Virus record (IMG/VR): IMGVR_UViG_3300049825_000171
Coordinates: 1 to 23,378 of that record
Source: a virus
DNA length: 23,378 nt
Strand: one strand, 5' to 3'
Made by a program: the position numbers and the translations under genes. Positions 8,484 to 15,162 of this stretch are shown here, one piece after another. Each line of letters begins with the position of its first letter. Positions within the stretch are counted from its first letter, which is position 1. Under the pieces are notes generated by a model, which was not told where the DNA came from, did no database searches, and was given only the letters and a program-made list of their open reading frames with translations.

Positions 8484-9356
8484 CTATCGGCCGCGTGCGT
8501 TTTTTGCTTGAATTTGCGCGTTTCGGCGTTTCGCCCATTCATCCGCGTTCAATTTCTCGGCGTCTTTCACCAGGTCGATCCTGCTGGCGCCGCCGGAGCG
8601 GGCCTTGATGCTGGGGACCGGTGCCTGAGACTCTGGGGCCTTGCCGGGCTTGCCCTTACCGGACACAAGCTTGTCGTGCATGTAAGCCTTGTAGAGTGAC
8701 TTAACGCGTGCGGGGTCCATCTCTGACCGCAGCTCGTCGGCATCCATACCGAGCGATTTGACACCAAACTCGACGAGTTTCGGGGCCACTTTATCAAAAT
8801 CAGGAATGTCGCGGCGTAGCCGGGTCAATCCTGCTTCGATGGCATCTTGCCGGAGTTGCTCAACGCGGCCTTGTAACATCGAGCGCATGTCGTTGAGTCT
8901 CGACATGATGTTCTGTTGTGCCTCTTTCGCCTGTTGGTAGTTCATCCAATGCTGCTGTGCGGCCTGCGGGTTACTGGCGGACAGTGCCTGCCAGTCCACG
9001 TTGGCGTATTGCTCCAGCGCCTTGTTCACATTCGCTAGGTCACCCGCCTGCGCGACCGCCGCTTCCTGAAACATGCGTTGTTCGTTCAGTTCGGCCTGTT
9101 GCGCCTGGGCAGTGCGCCGCATCTCGGCGACTTCCTGCGTCTTGCGGGTGTAGTCCTGCTGCCGGAGCAGTGCGTCTTTCAGTTCTTTGGGCAGCTTGTA
9201 TTGCTTGCCCTCGTACTCGACCTCCTCCTCTTCCGATTCGCCGTCCTCGCTTTCGCTGTCGTCGTCTTCGTAGTCGCTGTCGAGTTCGGACTCGTCGTCC
9301 TGGTCTTCGACAGAATCCTCGACATATTCGTCGTAGGTTTGCTCTGCATCGCTCAT
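8484..9356 (-). CDS. Scaffolding protein
   Basis: A 290-residue protein with the composition of a phage scaffold. Residues 1-48 are extremely acidic (runs of Asp, Glu and Ser). Residues about 60-190 are Gln/Glu/Ala-rich helix or coiled coil (QQDYTRKTQEVAEMRRTAQA, RLNDMRSMLQGRVEQLRQDA). The C-terminus is basic and helical (EWAKRRNAQIQAKNARGR), matching the way P22 gp8 uses a basic C-terminal helix-turn-helix to bind coat. P22 gp8 is about 303 residues. The protein would nucleate procapsid assembly and leave before or during packaging. It lies between portal and coat, has CTGGAG 8 bases before the ATG, and has its own candidate promoter plus a 5' hairpin. No protease motif is seen, so self-cleavage is not suggested. 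Confidence 0.88.
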   Translation of the reverse strand: MSDAEQTYDEYVEDSVEDQDDESELDSDYEDDDSESEDGESEEEEVEYEGKQYKLPKELKDALLRQQDYTRKTQEVAEMRRTAQAQQAELNEQRMFQEAAVAQAGDLANVNKALEQYANVDWQALSASNPQAAQQHWMNYQQAKEAQQNIMSRLNDMRSMLQGRVEQLRQDAIEAGLTRLRRDIPDFDKVAPKLVEFGVKSLGMDADELRSEMDPARVKSLYKAYMHDKLVSGKGKPGKAPESQAPVPSIKARSGGASRIDLVKDAEKLNADEWAKRRNAQIQAKNARGR

Positions 9357-9379
9357 GTTTTAGTCTCCAGATTGGAATG

Positions 9380-9397
9380 TGCCGTCATCACGACGGG
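9380..9397 (-). promoter_or_regulatory. 5' leader hairpin of scaffold gene (copy 1 of duplicated element)
   Basis: Identical over 18 bases to 8455-8472, with the same 23-base distance to its start codon. A candidate promoter at 9405-9432 would begin transcription near 9398, placing this stem-loop at the very 5' end of the mRNA, where such structures are known to slow decay. Confidence 0.6.
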
Positions 9398-9398
9398 T

Positions 9399-9418
9399 GC
9401 CTATATGATAGGCTTTTT
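9399..9418 (+). terminator. Plus-facing intrinsic terminator between portal and scaffold genes
   Basis: On the plus strand GCCTAT, loop ATG, ATAGGC is followed by TTTTT (9414-9418). The T-run is on the correct side only for plus-strand transcription, although all genes here read minus, so it would stop antisense transcripts before the portal gene. The stem overlaps the -10 box of the minus-strand promoter candidate. Confidence 0.4.
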
Positions 9419-9432
9419 GCATAAATTAGCAA
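9405..9432 (-). promoter_or_regulatory. Candidate sigma70 promoter for scaffold and coat genes
   Basis: Minus strand: -35 TTGCTA at 9432-9427, 16-base spacer, -10 TATCAT at 9410-9405 (5 of 6 match to consensus). The intergenic stretch is unusually AT-rich for the late region. The predicted start near 9398 is immediately before the scaffold leader hairpin. This suggests a secondary promoter that raises scaffold and coat expression inside the late operon. Confidence 0.45.
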
Positions 9433-9451
9433 GTTTGAATACTCTAATATG

Positions 9452-11410
9452 CTAATACTGTACGGGGTTTGGCACCATGCCGGCGCCCAACGCCTTCGTG
9501 CGGTCGGTTTCAGCCTGAAAGGCTTTGATTTGTAGCTCTCGATCCTTCAGTTGCAGATCGTTTTGCTTGTCCTTTAGCGCAATCTGAAGCTGCTGGTTTT
9601 GTGCGGTCAGTTCCTGCAACTGCTTTTGCATGTCTTGGATCTGCTGCTGCGACTGTCCATAGGCTTCGTTAAATTTCTGCTTCATCATTTGCTGCTGTTG
9701 CTGCGCCTGCTGGCTGATCTGCTTCGCCTGCGGGTTCTCGCCTTGGGCCTCGGGAATCTTGGCCTGGATGCGTTTGGCCAGCTCATCCGCGCCCGGCCAA
9801 TCCAGGTTTTTGACCAGCAAGTCACCGGCAATCTGCATCAGCGGCGGGAACGCGCGGATCATCTCGTTCATTTGCACCGCTGCCTCTTCGCGGCGGGTGT
9901 CGTAGCTCGGACCCGATGACACCGTCACGTCGTACTTGCCGGTCGTCAGGTCGTAGATGTGCTCGACGCCCTGGACCTGCTGGTTGATCGGCACGTTGGT
10001 GGGCGTGCCGTCCTCGCCCAACACGCGGACGATGCGCGGCTGGTCGTACACATGCGGGATCAGGTCCACTAGGATGCGCCCGGTGTGGCGGATGGCGCGC
10101 GACAGGTTGTCGATGAAGTGAAAAGTCGCCGTGTCGCCTTGTCGCTGGCGCGCGATGATCGCCCGGCCGGATGTCTCGTTGCCTTGCTTGCCCAGGCTGG
10201 CGTCGTACAGGCCGATGATCGATTTCATGTCGTCTTGCGCCTGAAGCGCCATCTGCACATCAGCGGCGGGCACACCACCCGCTTGCGCGCGGTGCGGGGG
10301 TGTCGGGCCGTCGTACTCGAGAAACGCGTGGTTTTGCGTGTTCGAGGTCATCCAATTGGGGTCACTGTTAAAAGCACCACGCGGACCGATCCAAGGCGCC
10401 TTGGTATCGAGCGCGACTTTCTCGACCGCCGATGTCCGCCAGTAGTTATACGACTCTTGCGCGGATCGCGCATGCTTGACGAGCGAGTGGAAGTAGCGTT
10501 TGCCGTCGATCACCACTTCGTCACCGTACACCGGGATGATCGGGATGTATCGCCCGGCCCATTTGTTGGTTTCCAGCACCTCGGCGCCCGTGATGATGCG
10601 CTGCGTGACCTTGTGCGTCATGATCTTGCGCGAGTTCTTCACGCCGATGTTGAGCGACTGCCAGAAATCGGCTTGACGCTGCCAATCCTCGGCCGTGACG
10701 ATCAGTCCGTTGTTGAGCAGCAGGATTTCGCCCTCGACCTCATCGCGCGTCCAGTATTCCGCCACCCGGGTCAGCTCCTCACCGAACCACTCATCGGCGT
10801 GGGACGCGCCATCGTCGTCAAAGCTGGAAGTCTTCGCGCCGGGGTACTTGCGCTCGAACTCCTCCTCATCCATCTGCTCGGTGATAAACGCCCGATTCCA
10901 ATCGGACGAGTCCGCCGACATCGACAGTGGATCGCCGTACACCGTCAGCGGATTGGCTACGCGATCGATCTTGATCTCGCGGTCGAACGTGTCATCGGCT
11001 GCGTACTCGACACAGACCTTGATGTAGCCGAACCCGCCGCTGACAGCGTGCTCGATGGCAGTGTCGTACGCGACATCCGCATCGGATGCCGTCTCGATGT
11101 TCCTGATCAGCCCCTGCAGGATCTCGGCCGTGCGCGGATCGGAACCATCGCCGATGGGGTGCGTTTTGATCGCCGGCTTGTTCTGCCGGGCGTCGTTGAC
11201 GACCTGGCGGATAAAACTCGGCATGCGGTTGAAGGTTAAGCACGGGCGGCCCTCGAGTTGGCGCTGTCGTTTCACGGACTGCGGCCATTGGTCACCCATG
11301 CGTGAGAAACGCACGTCATCGAGCCAGGCATCCCGGTTCTCGACTTCGTGCTCTGCGGCCAGGTTGAACTCCTCCTTGGCCTCTTCAAGAATATCTTTGT
11401 CTGTTGCCAT
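9452..11410 (-). CDS. Portal protein, P22 gp1 type
   Basis: A 652-residue portal protein of the P22 family (P22 gp1 is about 725). It would form the dodecameric ring at one capsid vertex through which DNA is pumped in and out. Family-like segments are EHEVENRDAWLDDVRFSRMG near the N-terminus, GRPCLTFNRMPSFIRQVVND, DTAIEHAVSGGFGYIKVCVE, and a central region with ARSAQESYNYWRTSAVEKVA and SIIGLYDASLGKQGNETSGR. The C-terminal part (about 565-640) is a Gln-rich coiled coil, which would correspond to the portal barrel that reaches into the capsid in P22. GGGAGG lies just upstream of the ATG. It follows TerL and precedes scaffold and coat, the usual packaging order. Confidence 0.93.
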   Translation of the reverse strand: MATDKDILEEAKEEFNLAAEHEVENRDAWLDDVRFSRMGDQWPQSVKRQRQLEGRPCLTFNRMPSFIRQVVNDARQNKPAIKTHPIGDGSDPRTAEILQGLIRNIETASDADVAYDTAIEHAVSGGFGYIKVCVEYAADDTFDREIKIDRVANPLTVYGDPLSMSADSSDWNRAFITEQMDEEEFERKYPGAKTSSFDDDGASHADEWFGEELTRVAEYWTRDEVEGEILLLNNGLIVTAEDWQRQADFWQSLNIGVKNSRKIMTHKVTQRIITGAEVLETNKWAGRYIPIIPVYGDEVVIDGKRYFHSLVKHARSAQESYNYWRTSAVEKVALDTKAPWIGPRGAFNSDPNWMTSNTQNHAFLEYDGPTPPHRAQAGGVPAADVQMALQAQDDMKSIIGLYDASLGKQGNETSGRAIIARQRQGDTATFHFIDNLSRAIRHTGRILVDLIPHVYDQPRIVRVLGEDGTPTNVPINQQVQGVEHIYDLTTGKYDVTVSSGPSYDTRREEAAVQMNEMIRAFPPLMQIAGDLLVKNLDWPGADELAKRIQAKIPEAQGENPQAKQISQQAQQQQQMMKQKFNEAYGQSQQQIQDMQKQLQELTAQNQQLQIALKDKQNDLQLKDRELQIKAFQAETDRTKALGAGMVPNPVQY

Positions 11411-11437
11411 GTAGCCTCCCGGCTAGTTGATCGATGG

Positions 11438-12754
11438 TTAGCCCATCCAGTGTGTTTGCCCGTTGTGTTGTCGAGGTCGTCGGGGTGCGTCTTCGCTGAA
11501 GATGTCATCTGCCACCACGGCCAACAGGCCCGCCGCGTCGGCCGCGTGCGACGACCAGTCGTGCTCAGGGCCTAGGCCGACGTTGCGGTTCTCGTCGCGT
11601 TTTTCGTGGTACCAGCCCAACGCATCCAGCCCGGCCTGGCACTTGGTTTCGTTGATCCTGATCGACGGGAACAACCGGCGTAATGCCTCGATGCGCTGGT
11701 TCGCAGCACCGACGCCCTGGTTCTTGATGACGTGGACCTCATACCCTGCGCGCCGGAATTCGCTCTCGTAGGTGACATCGAAAACGCGGTCGTGATTGAT
11801 GCCGTCGTGCGGCAGGTAGATCTTGGTCTTGAAAGGGTCATAACCCTGCTGCCGCAGCCAATTGACGTGCGAGACAAAGGTCTGGCCCACCACCTCGTAG
11901 TAGTCCAGCAGCCACACCTCACGCCCAACGAACTGCGCGATCCAGATCACGAAAGCGTCGGCTTTTGCGCCGGTGCCACCGATGTCGATGAACGCGCGAT
12001 AGGTCAGCAAAGGGTCAGGCGCGATGTGGCCGATCCTGCGCTCGTCGCGCGCGATGCTGATCGCCCGGGCGTAGTACGCACCCGACATGGCGGTGATGTA
12101 GTCGCCCTCCCAAATGTGCGCGTATTGGTCCGGGTTGGTTTCCAGGCAGTGCAAACGCTTCTTGTCGAGCGTCGACGGAAATTTGGCGTTGTCGCGCCAG
12201 TTCAGCGCGATGATCTTGGACTCGGGCGGCGGCGATTGCCGGAACTTGACGTCGGTCGGGCTGCCCTTGCGCTCGGGGTTCCACGTCACCCAGACTTCGG
12301 CGCCCTCTTCGCGTACCGTGTTGTCGGCCTTGTCCCATGACGACGCTGATACTTTCTCGGCTTCGTCGACCCACAGCAGCCTGATCTTGGCTTTGGATTT
12401 CACGCTGTCGATGTTGTGCCGCAGGCCAATGAACGCAAAATCGACCTCGCCACATTTGGTGCGGATGTACTTCTCGCCGATGTCGTAAAATGGCAGCATC
12501 CACGGCTCTGAGCGGATCGCGGCCTTGACCTCGGCCATCGACGAGTCGTCAATCGAGTTTTGCAGCTCCCGTGCGCAGACGATCAGGCCTGGCTCGTTGT
12601 TCAGCGCGCACTCGATGCCTTTATACGCGGCCATCTTCGCGAAGGACATGGTCTTGCCCGATCCCCGGCCACCATACGCACCTCGGTACATCGCAGGGCC
12701 GGTAAACACGTTCACCAGTTTGTCCGGGAGGCTAATCTTCGGAATCGATTTCAT
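11438..12754 (-). CDS. terL: Terminase large subunit
   Basis: The 438-residue ATPase and nuclease that drives headful DNA packaging. The Walker A motif is GGRGSGKT (residues 28-35) and Walker B is LLWVDEAE (126-133). The coupling region contains VWVTWNPE. The RNase H-like nuclease half follows, with acidic residues in AFIDIGGTG, YLPHDG and EHDWSSHAADA. I chose ATG 12754 (MKSIPKISLPDK), which overlaps TerS by 23 bases; a GTG at 12799 would add 15 residues but lies deeper in TerS. No strong ribosome site precedes either start, so coupling to TerS translation is likely. Both halves look complete. Confidence 0.93.
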   Translation of the reverse strand: MKSIPKISLPDKLVNVFTGPAMYRGAYGGRGSGKTMSFAKMAAYKGIECALNNEPGLIVCARELQNSIDDSSMAEVKAAIRSEPWMLPFYDIGEKYIRTKCGEVDFAFIGLRHNIDSVKSKAKIRLLWVDEAEKVSASSWDKADNTVREEGAEVWVTWNPERKGSPTDVKFRQSPPPESKIIALNWRDNAKFPSTLDKKRLHCLETNPDQYAHIWEGDYITAMSGAYYARAISIARDERRIGHIAPDPLLTYRAFIDIGGTGAKADAFVIWIAQFVGREVWLLDYYEVVGQTFVSHVNWLRQQGYDPFKTKIYLPHDGINHDRVFDVTYESEFRRAGYEVHVIKNQGVGAANQRIEALRRLFPSIRINETKCQAGLDALGWYHEKRDENRNVGLGPEHDWSSHAADAAGLLAVVADDIFSEDAPRRPRQHNGQTHWMG

Positions 12755-13148
12755 GGCTGAAGGGTACAAGTTGCACCTTGGTAAAAGTGATGGGTCCACC
12801 GCTGTCGCCGGTGTGCTCGAGTTTGGTCGGGGCGTTGTAGCCGTGCATCGCGTTCAGCTCTTTGACGGCTTGCACGATGTCGGAGGCTTTGTCAGGGTCT
12901 TCCAGCACCCGGCGCAGGGCGTTGACGCTATCCTCGCGGGTCCAGAGCGCCTTTTCAGCCAGGGCGGATTTGAGTTCGGCGATCCTAGCCAAGACCCGTG
13001 CATCTCTCATCAACGCAGATGCTTTGTTCCAAATCGAGTCTGGTTTCCAGTTCTCGCAAGCATATGCGGCGCGGTAAGCGTCAGATTGATTCTTGCCATT
13101 CGCGATAGCCTGGGCGAACGCTTCGCGCTTTGGCGTCAGCATAATCAT
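12732..13148 (-). CDS. terS: Terminase small subunit
   Basis: A 138-residue DNA-recognition subunit of the terminase. The N-terminus (LTPKREAFAQAIANGKNQSD, then AYRAAY) is the helix-turn-helix of the Terminase_2 family: Lys/Arg-rich first helix, N-G-K-N-Q-S-D-A-Y turn, second helix. Residues about 50-100 form the helical oligomerisation region (WTREDSVNALRRVLEDPDKA). The C-terminal tail is less ordered and would contact TerL. Its ATG overlaps the preceding stop as ATGA; a second ATG two codons later is also possible. It would choose the pac or cos site, which I could not identify. Confidence 0.9.
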   Translation of the reverse strand: MIMLTPKREAFAQAIANGKNQSDAYRAAYACENWKPDSIWNKASALMRDARVLARIAELKSALAEKALWTREDSVNALRRVLEDPDKASDIVQAVKELNAMHGYNAPTKLEHTGDSGGPITFTKVQLVPFSHEIDSED

Positions 13149-13585
13149 ATGGGGTCTTCCTCACTCCGCACGTCCGTCCAACGTCGGCCGCCATTGACAC
13201 CAGTGTTGTAGTCTCGTCGCAGCAAATTGCACTCATTCCGGGACACCGTGTCGTCGAGTCGTCTATCGATCTTCGTCATGATTTCGTTCAGACGGTCAAT
13301 GCACGATGTCAGTCTGACAGTGTCTTCTCGGTTCTGCGCCTGGTTCTCGCGCTGACATTTGAGTTCGGTCCAGATCTCGATATGAACCCCATCGATTCGC
13401 CTGACGTCATCTTTATGCTGCGCCCTGAGCGCGTCGATCTCGTCACTCAGCACTTGATTCGCGTCACGCAGTGCCTGGTTCTCGGCCTTGATCGCTTTCG
13501 AGTGCTGCGCGGCGAAACCACCACCGACAGCTAGCACCACCGCCACGACCGCATTGATGTCAATTCCCGCGTCTGAAATAGTCAC
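13145..13585 (-). CDS. Membrane-anchored coiled-coil protein, possible inner spanin or holin-like lysis protein
   Basis: A 146-residue protein with one hydrophobic segment at residues about 11-27 (INAVVAVVLAVGGGFAA), then a long charged helix (about 28-110) in which a coiled coil is likely (ENQALRDANQVLSDEIDALR). The start is GTG at 13585 with AGGGGA about 6 bases upstream. It lies between lysozyme and TerS, where P22 carries lysis genes. One N-terminal membrane helix followed by a coiled coil is the layout of Rz inner spanins. I looked for a nested Rz1-like lipoprotein frame and saw no lipobox in other frames, so a spanin pair is unproven. A holin or a simple membrane-anchored accessory protein remains possible. 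Confidence 0.7.
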   Translation of the reverse strand: MTISDAGIDINAVVAVVLAVGGGFAAQHSKAIKAENQALRDANQVLSDEIDALRAQHKDDVRRIDGVHIEIWTELKCQRENQAQNREDTVRLTSCIDRLNEIMTKIDRRLDDTVSRNECNLLRRDYNTGVNGGRRWTDVRSEEDPI

Positions 13586-13630
13586 AAGTGATCCCCTGCT
13601 TGAGTATTAGTACATGGCCACATTCTAACA

Positions 13631-14089
13631 TTACGTCGGGATTTCATAATGCTCCCCTGTCCTGATCTGCTCGGACACCCGCTTCGCGCGGTTGGGCGTC
13701 TGCTTTGCCCAGGCTGACGCCAGAGCTTCCTTCTCGGCCTTGGCCCACTCCGCCCTCACCAGCGCATCGCGCATCTTCACAAATCGCATGAAGCCCTGCA
13801 CCCCGAGCTGGAAGGCCATGTTGATCACGGCATCCTGGCGCGCGCCCGTCAACATACGGAATCCGTGCCAAGCCGCGTCAAGGCCGTCGATGACGTGGCC
13901 AACGTCCGCCTCGTAAATCGCGTCACACAACGCGTCGTCGATCACGTCGGGGATCTTCTCACCTCGGTGGTAGGGCTTGGCGTCGAGGTTGTGCCCAATG
14001 CCGATGGTCCAGTGCCCGGCCGTGCATTTGTATTTTTGCAGCCTTCGACCTTCCTCGAATTCAATTTGCTTTTTCAAGTAATCACCCAT
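13631..14089 (-). CDS. Phage lysozyme (GH24 endolysin) with Cys at the usual catalytic Asp position
   Basis: A 152-residue muramidase that would cleave the glycan backbone of peptidoglycan at lysis. The active-site block is EEGRRLQKYKCTAGHWTIGI, matching T4 lysozyme E11, D20 and T26 at spacing 0, 9 and 15, but the Asp position is Cys. ATG 14089 is chosen because AGGTGA lies 5 bases upstream; GTG 14098 falls inside that ribosome site. No signal peptide or SAR-type N-terminal membrane segment is visible, so export would need a holin, and no clear holin gene is in the window. It begins the late-gene block, before the membrane-anchored coiled coil and TerS. Confidence 0.92.
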   Translation of the reverse strand: MGDYLKKQIEFEEGRRLQKYKCTAGHWTIGIGHNLDAKPYHRGEKIPDVIDDALCDAIYEADVGHVIDGLDAAWHGFRMLTGARQDAVINMAFQLGVQGFMRFVKMRDALVRAEWAKAEKEALASAWAKQTPNRAKRVSEQIRTGEHYEIPT

Positions 14090-14119
14090 TGGGATCACCT
14101 ATAAATTAAACATTGTTCA

Positions 14120-14125
14120 ATTATA
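14120..14125 (-). promoter_or_regulatory. Perfect -10 box before the lysis/late block
   Basis: TATAAT on the minus strand lies in the AT-rich gap between the 43-residue gene and lysozyme. No good -35 sits at 16-18 bases; TTGCGC at 14145-14140 is only 14 bases away. It could be a late promoter needing an activator, or chance in AT-rich DNA. Confidence 0.3.
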
Positions 14126-14127
14126 GA

Positions 14128-14259
14128 CTAGCCCTGTTTGCGCAATGCATAGAGTGTCATTAATGATACGACTCGGTACTGACGCTCAGACTGATTCAGT
14201 TTACCTGGCTTAATAATCTGCCTGGGTGCAGACCAAAGGTTAATCGGTGGAAATTTCAT
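14128..14259 (-). CDS. Small basic protein of unknown function (43 aa)
   Basis: ATG 14259 opens a 43-codon frame, MKFPPINLWSAPRQIIKPGK and on to a TAG at 14128, ending in a basic helix (TLYALRKQG). It overlaps the end of the 46-residue gene by 20 bases in another frame, as in the rest of this compact block. The ribosome site is weak (AAAGCGG). I recognise no domain. The Pro-rich start followed by an Arg/Lys-rich helix could bind nucleic acid. As the last gene before the lysis genes it occupies the place of lambdoid late regulators, but it is far shorter than Q and has no matching motif. Confidence 0.5.
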   Translation of the reverse strand: MKFPPINLWSAPRQIIKPGKLNQSERQYRVVSLMTLYALRKQG

Positions 14260-14380
14260 TGACGCCGCTTTGTATGCACCAATTCTGCCAAGCCGTCTGC
14301 CAATGCCAGCCTATTCCAGCGTACTTAGCACACCGGCAGTACCAAAACCCGCCACGCTTAAAGAGTCTCGGTTTTGTCAT
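14240..14380 (-). CDS. Small Trp/Cys-rich phage protein (46 aa)
   Basis: ATG 14380 to TAA 14240: MTKPRLFKRGGFWYCRCAKY, then AGIGWHWQTAWQNW and a short tail. The pattern of a basic start, G-G-F-W-x-C, G-I-G and A-W-x-N-W resembles short phage proteins of unknown role that I know from other genomes. AAGG about 8 bases upstream is a plausible ribosome site. It overlaps the 63-residue gene by 23 bases and the 43-residue gene by 20. Its two Cys residues are too few for a conventional zinc site alone. Length puts it below common gene-calling limits, but composition and context favour a real gene. Confidence 0.65.
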   Translation of the reverse strand: MTKPRLFKRGGFWYCRCAKYAGIGWHWQTAWQNWCIQSGVNEISTD

Positions 14381-14549
14381 CGATCAGCCTTGTCAGATAA
14401 ACAGCCAAATCCATCGCCTCATCCCGTGCGTGTCTGAGCCAATCCACCTCGTTCAAGTCGGTTCGCTCCATGGTGGTGCCGTACTTCGACAGCCCCATGT
14501 CTGCCCTGATTTGAATCAAGCGGCAAACCTCGTCTTCGTGCTTGCTCAT
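14358..14549 (-). CDS. Small MazG-like / nucleotide-metabolism-type protein (63 aa)
   Basis: A 63-residue protein (MSKHEDEVCRLIQIRADMGL, then KYGTTMERTDLNEVDWLRHA and a final helix DEAMDLAVYLTRLI). The K-Y-G-T-T, DL-E-x-DW-x-x-HA and E-x-MD-x-x-x-YL pattern resembles short phage proteins related to the C-terminal part of dATP/dGTP pyrophosphohydrolase- or MazG-like proteins, with acidic residues placed as in metal-binding helices. Its ATG overlaps the dCTP deaminase stop (ATGA), which fits a shared role in nucleotide pools. It is too short to be a full MazG domain, so activity is uncertain. Confidence 0.72.
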   Translation of the reverse strand: MSKHEDEVCRLIQIRADMGLSKYGTTMERTDLNEVDWLRHARDEAMDLAVYLTRLIDDKTETL

Positions 14550-15094
14550 TTGATCCCCTTGCTGGCAGTCACTTCAGTTTGCCCGTTGTAGCGCCCTTTG
14601 GTTGCATAGGATGCGTGATCAGGAACCTCTGTATGCTTGAAAAAAACAACCTGACCAATCTTCATGCCAGGGCGCAAAATTAGAGACTGATGCCGCGTCA
14701 TATTCTTGAGTTCTAGCGTTAGCTTTGAGCCATGCCACCCCGCATCACACCAACCCGCATTTAGATGCTCAAGACCGTTTCGCGCCATGGTTGATTTCAG
14801 TTTGTACTCGGCAGAGATATTGTTCGGCAGGTTGAAAACTTCACGGCTGGAAGCTAAAACAAACTCACTAGGCTCAAGCATAAATGCGTCTTCTTCGGAC
14901 ATATCCCATCGGTCAAGATAGATCGATTCTTTGCGAGAAATATCAATTAGTTCATCAGAACCAATATCTTCTGGCTCGTACATGATCACATCATCGAGCG
15001 TAATATCAATGCTGGAGGCGTTGACATTCTCAACCGGCGCATTGATTACGCCTTGCTCAATCAATTCAACCAACTCAATGTAACTCAGTAACAT
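14546..15094 (-). CDS. dcd: dCTP deaminase (dUTPase-fold family)
   Basis: A 182-residue enzyme that would convert dCTP to dUTP and ammonia, feeding thymidylate synthesis in the infected cell. Family marks are NASSIDITLDD in the first third, a STMARNGLEHLNAGWCDAGW block corresponding to the dCTP deaminase SSxxR-x-G...H-x-D-x-GW motif, TLELKN with the catalytic Glu, and a C-terminal GRYNGQ like the family's G-K/R-Y-Q/x-G-Q segment. GGAGG 4-5 bases before ATG 15094 gives a clear start. The H-x-x-A-x-W-x-D variant is somewhat unlike the bacterial enzyme; a bifunctional dCTP deaminase/dUTPase is possible. It is coupled to the MazG-like gene. Confidence 0.88.
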   Translation of the reverse strand: MLLSYIELVELIEQGVINAPVENVNASSIDITLDDVIMYEPEDIGSDELIDISRKESIYLDRWDMSEEDAFMLEPSEFVLASSREVFNLPNNISAEYKLKSTMARNGLEHLNAGWCDAGWHGSKLTLELKNMTRHQSLILRPGMKIGQVVFFKHTEVPDHASYATKGRYNGQTEVTASKGIK

Positions 15095-15162
15095 TCATCC
15101 TCCGTTAAAAGATTGGTAGAGATAACAGCAAATCTGCTGCCATCTCATGGATTATTTGATTC

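Noticed and set aside
10085-11239. A 384-codon plus-strand frame opposite the portal gene
   Set aside because: It lies wholly within the portal gene on the opposite strand, has biased Arg/Val composition typical of GC-rich shadows, and has no recognisable domain.
15095-15162. A 17-codon frame (MRWQQICCYLYQSFNGG) before the dCTP deaminase
   Set aside because: Too short to support, with no ribosome site; it merely crosses the ribosome site of the next gene.
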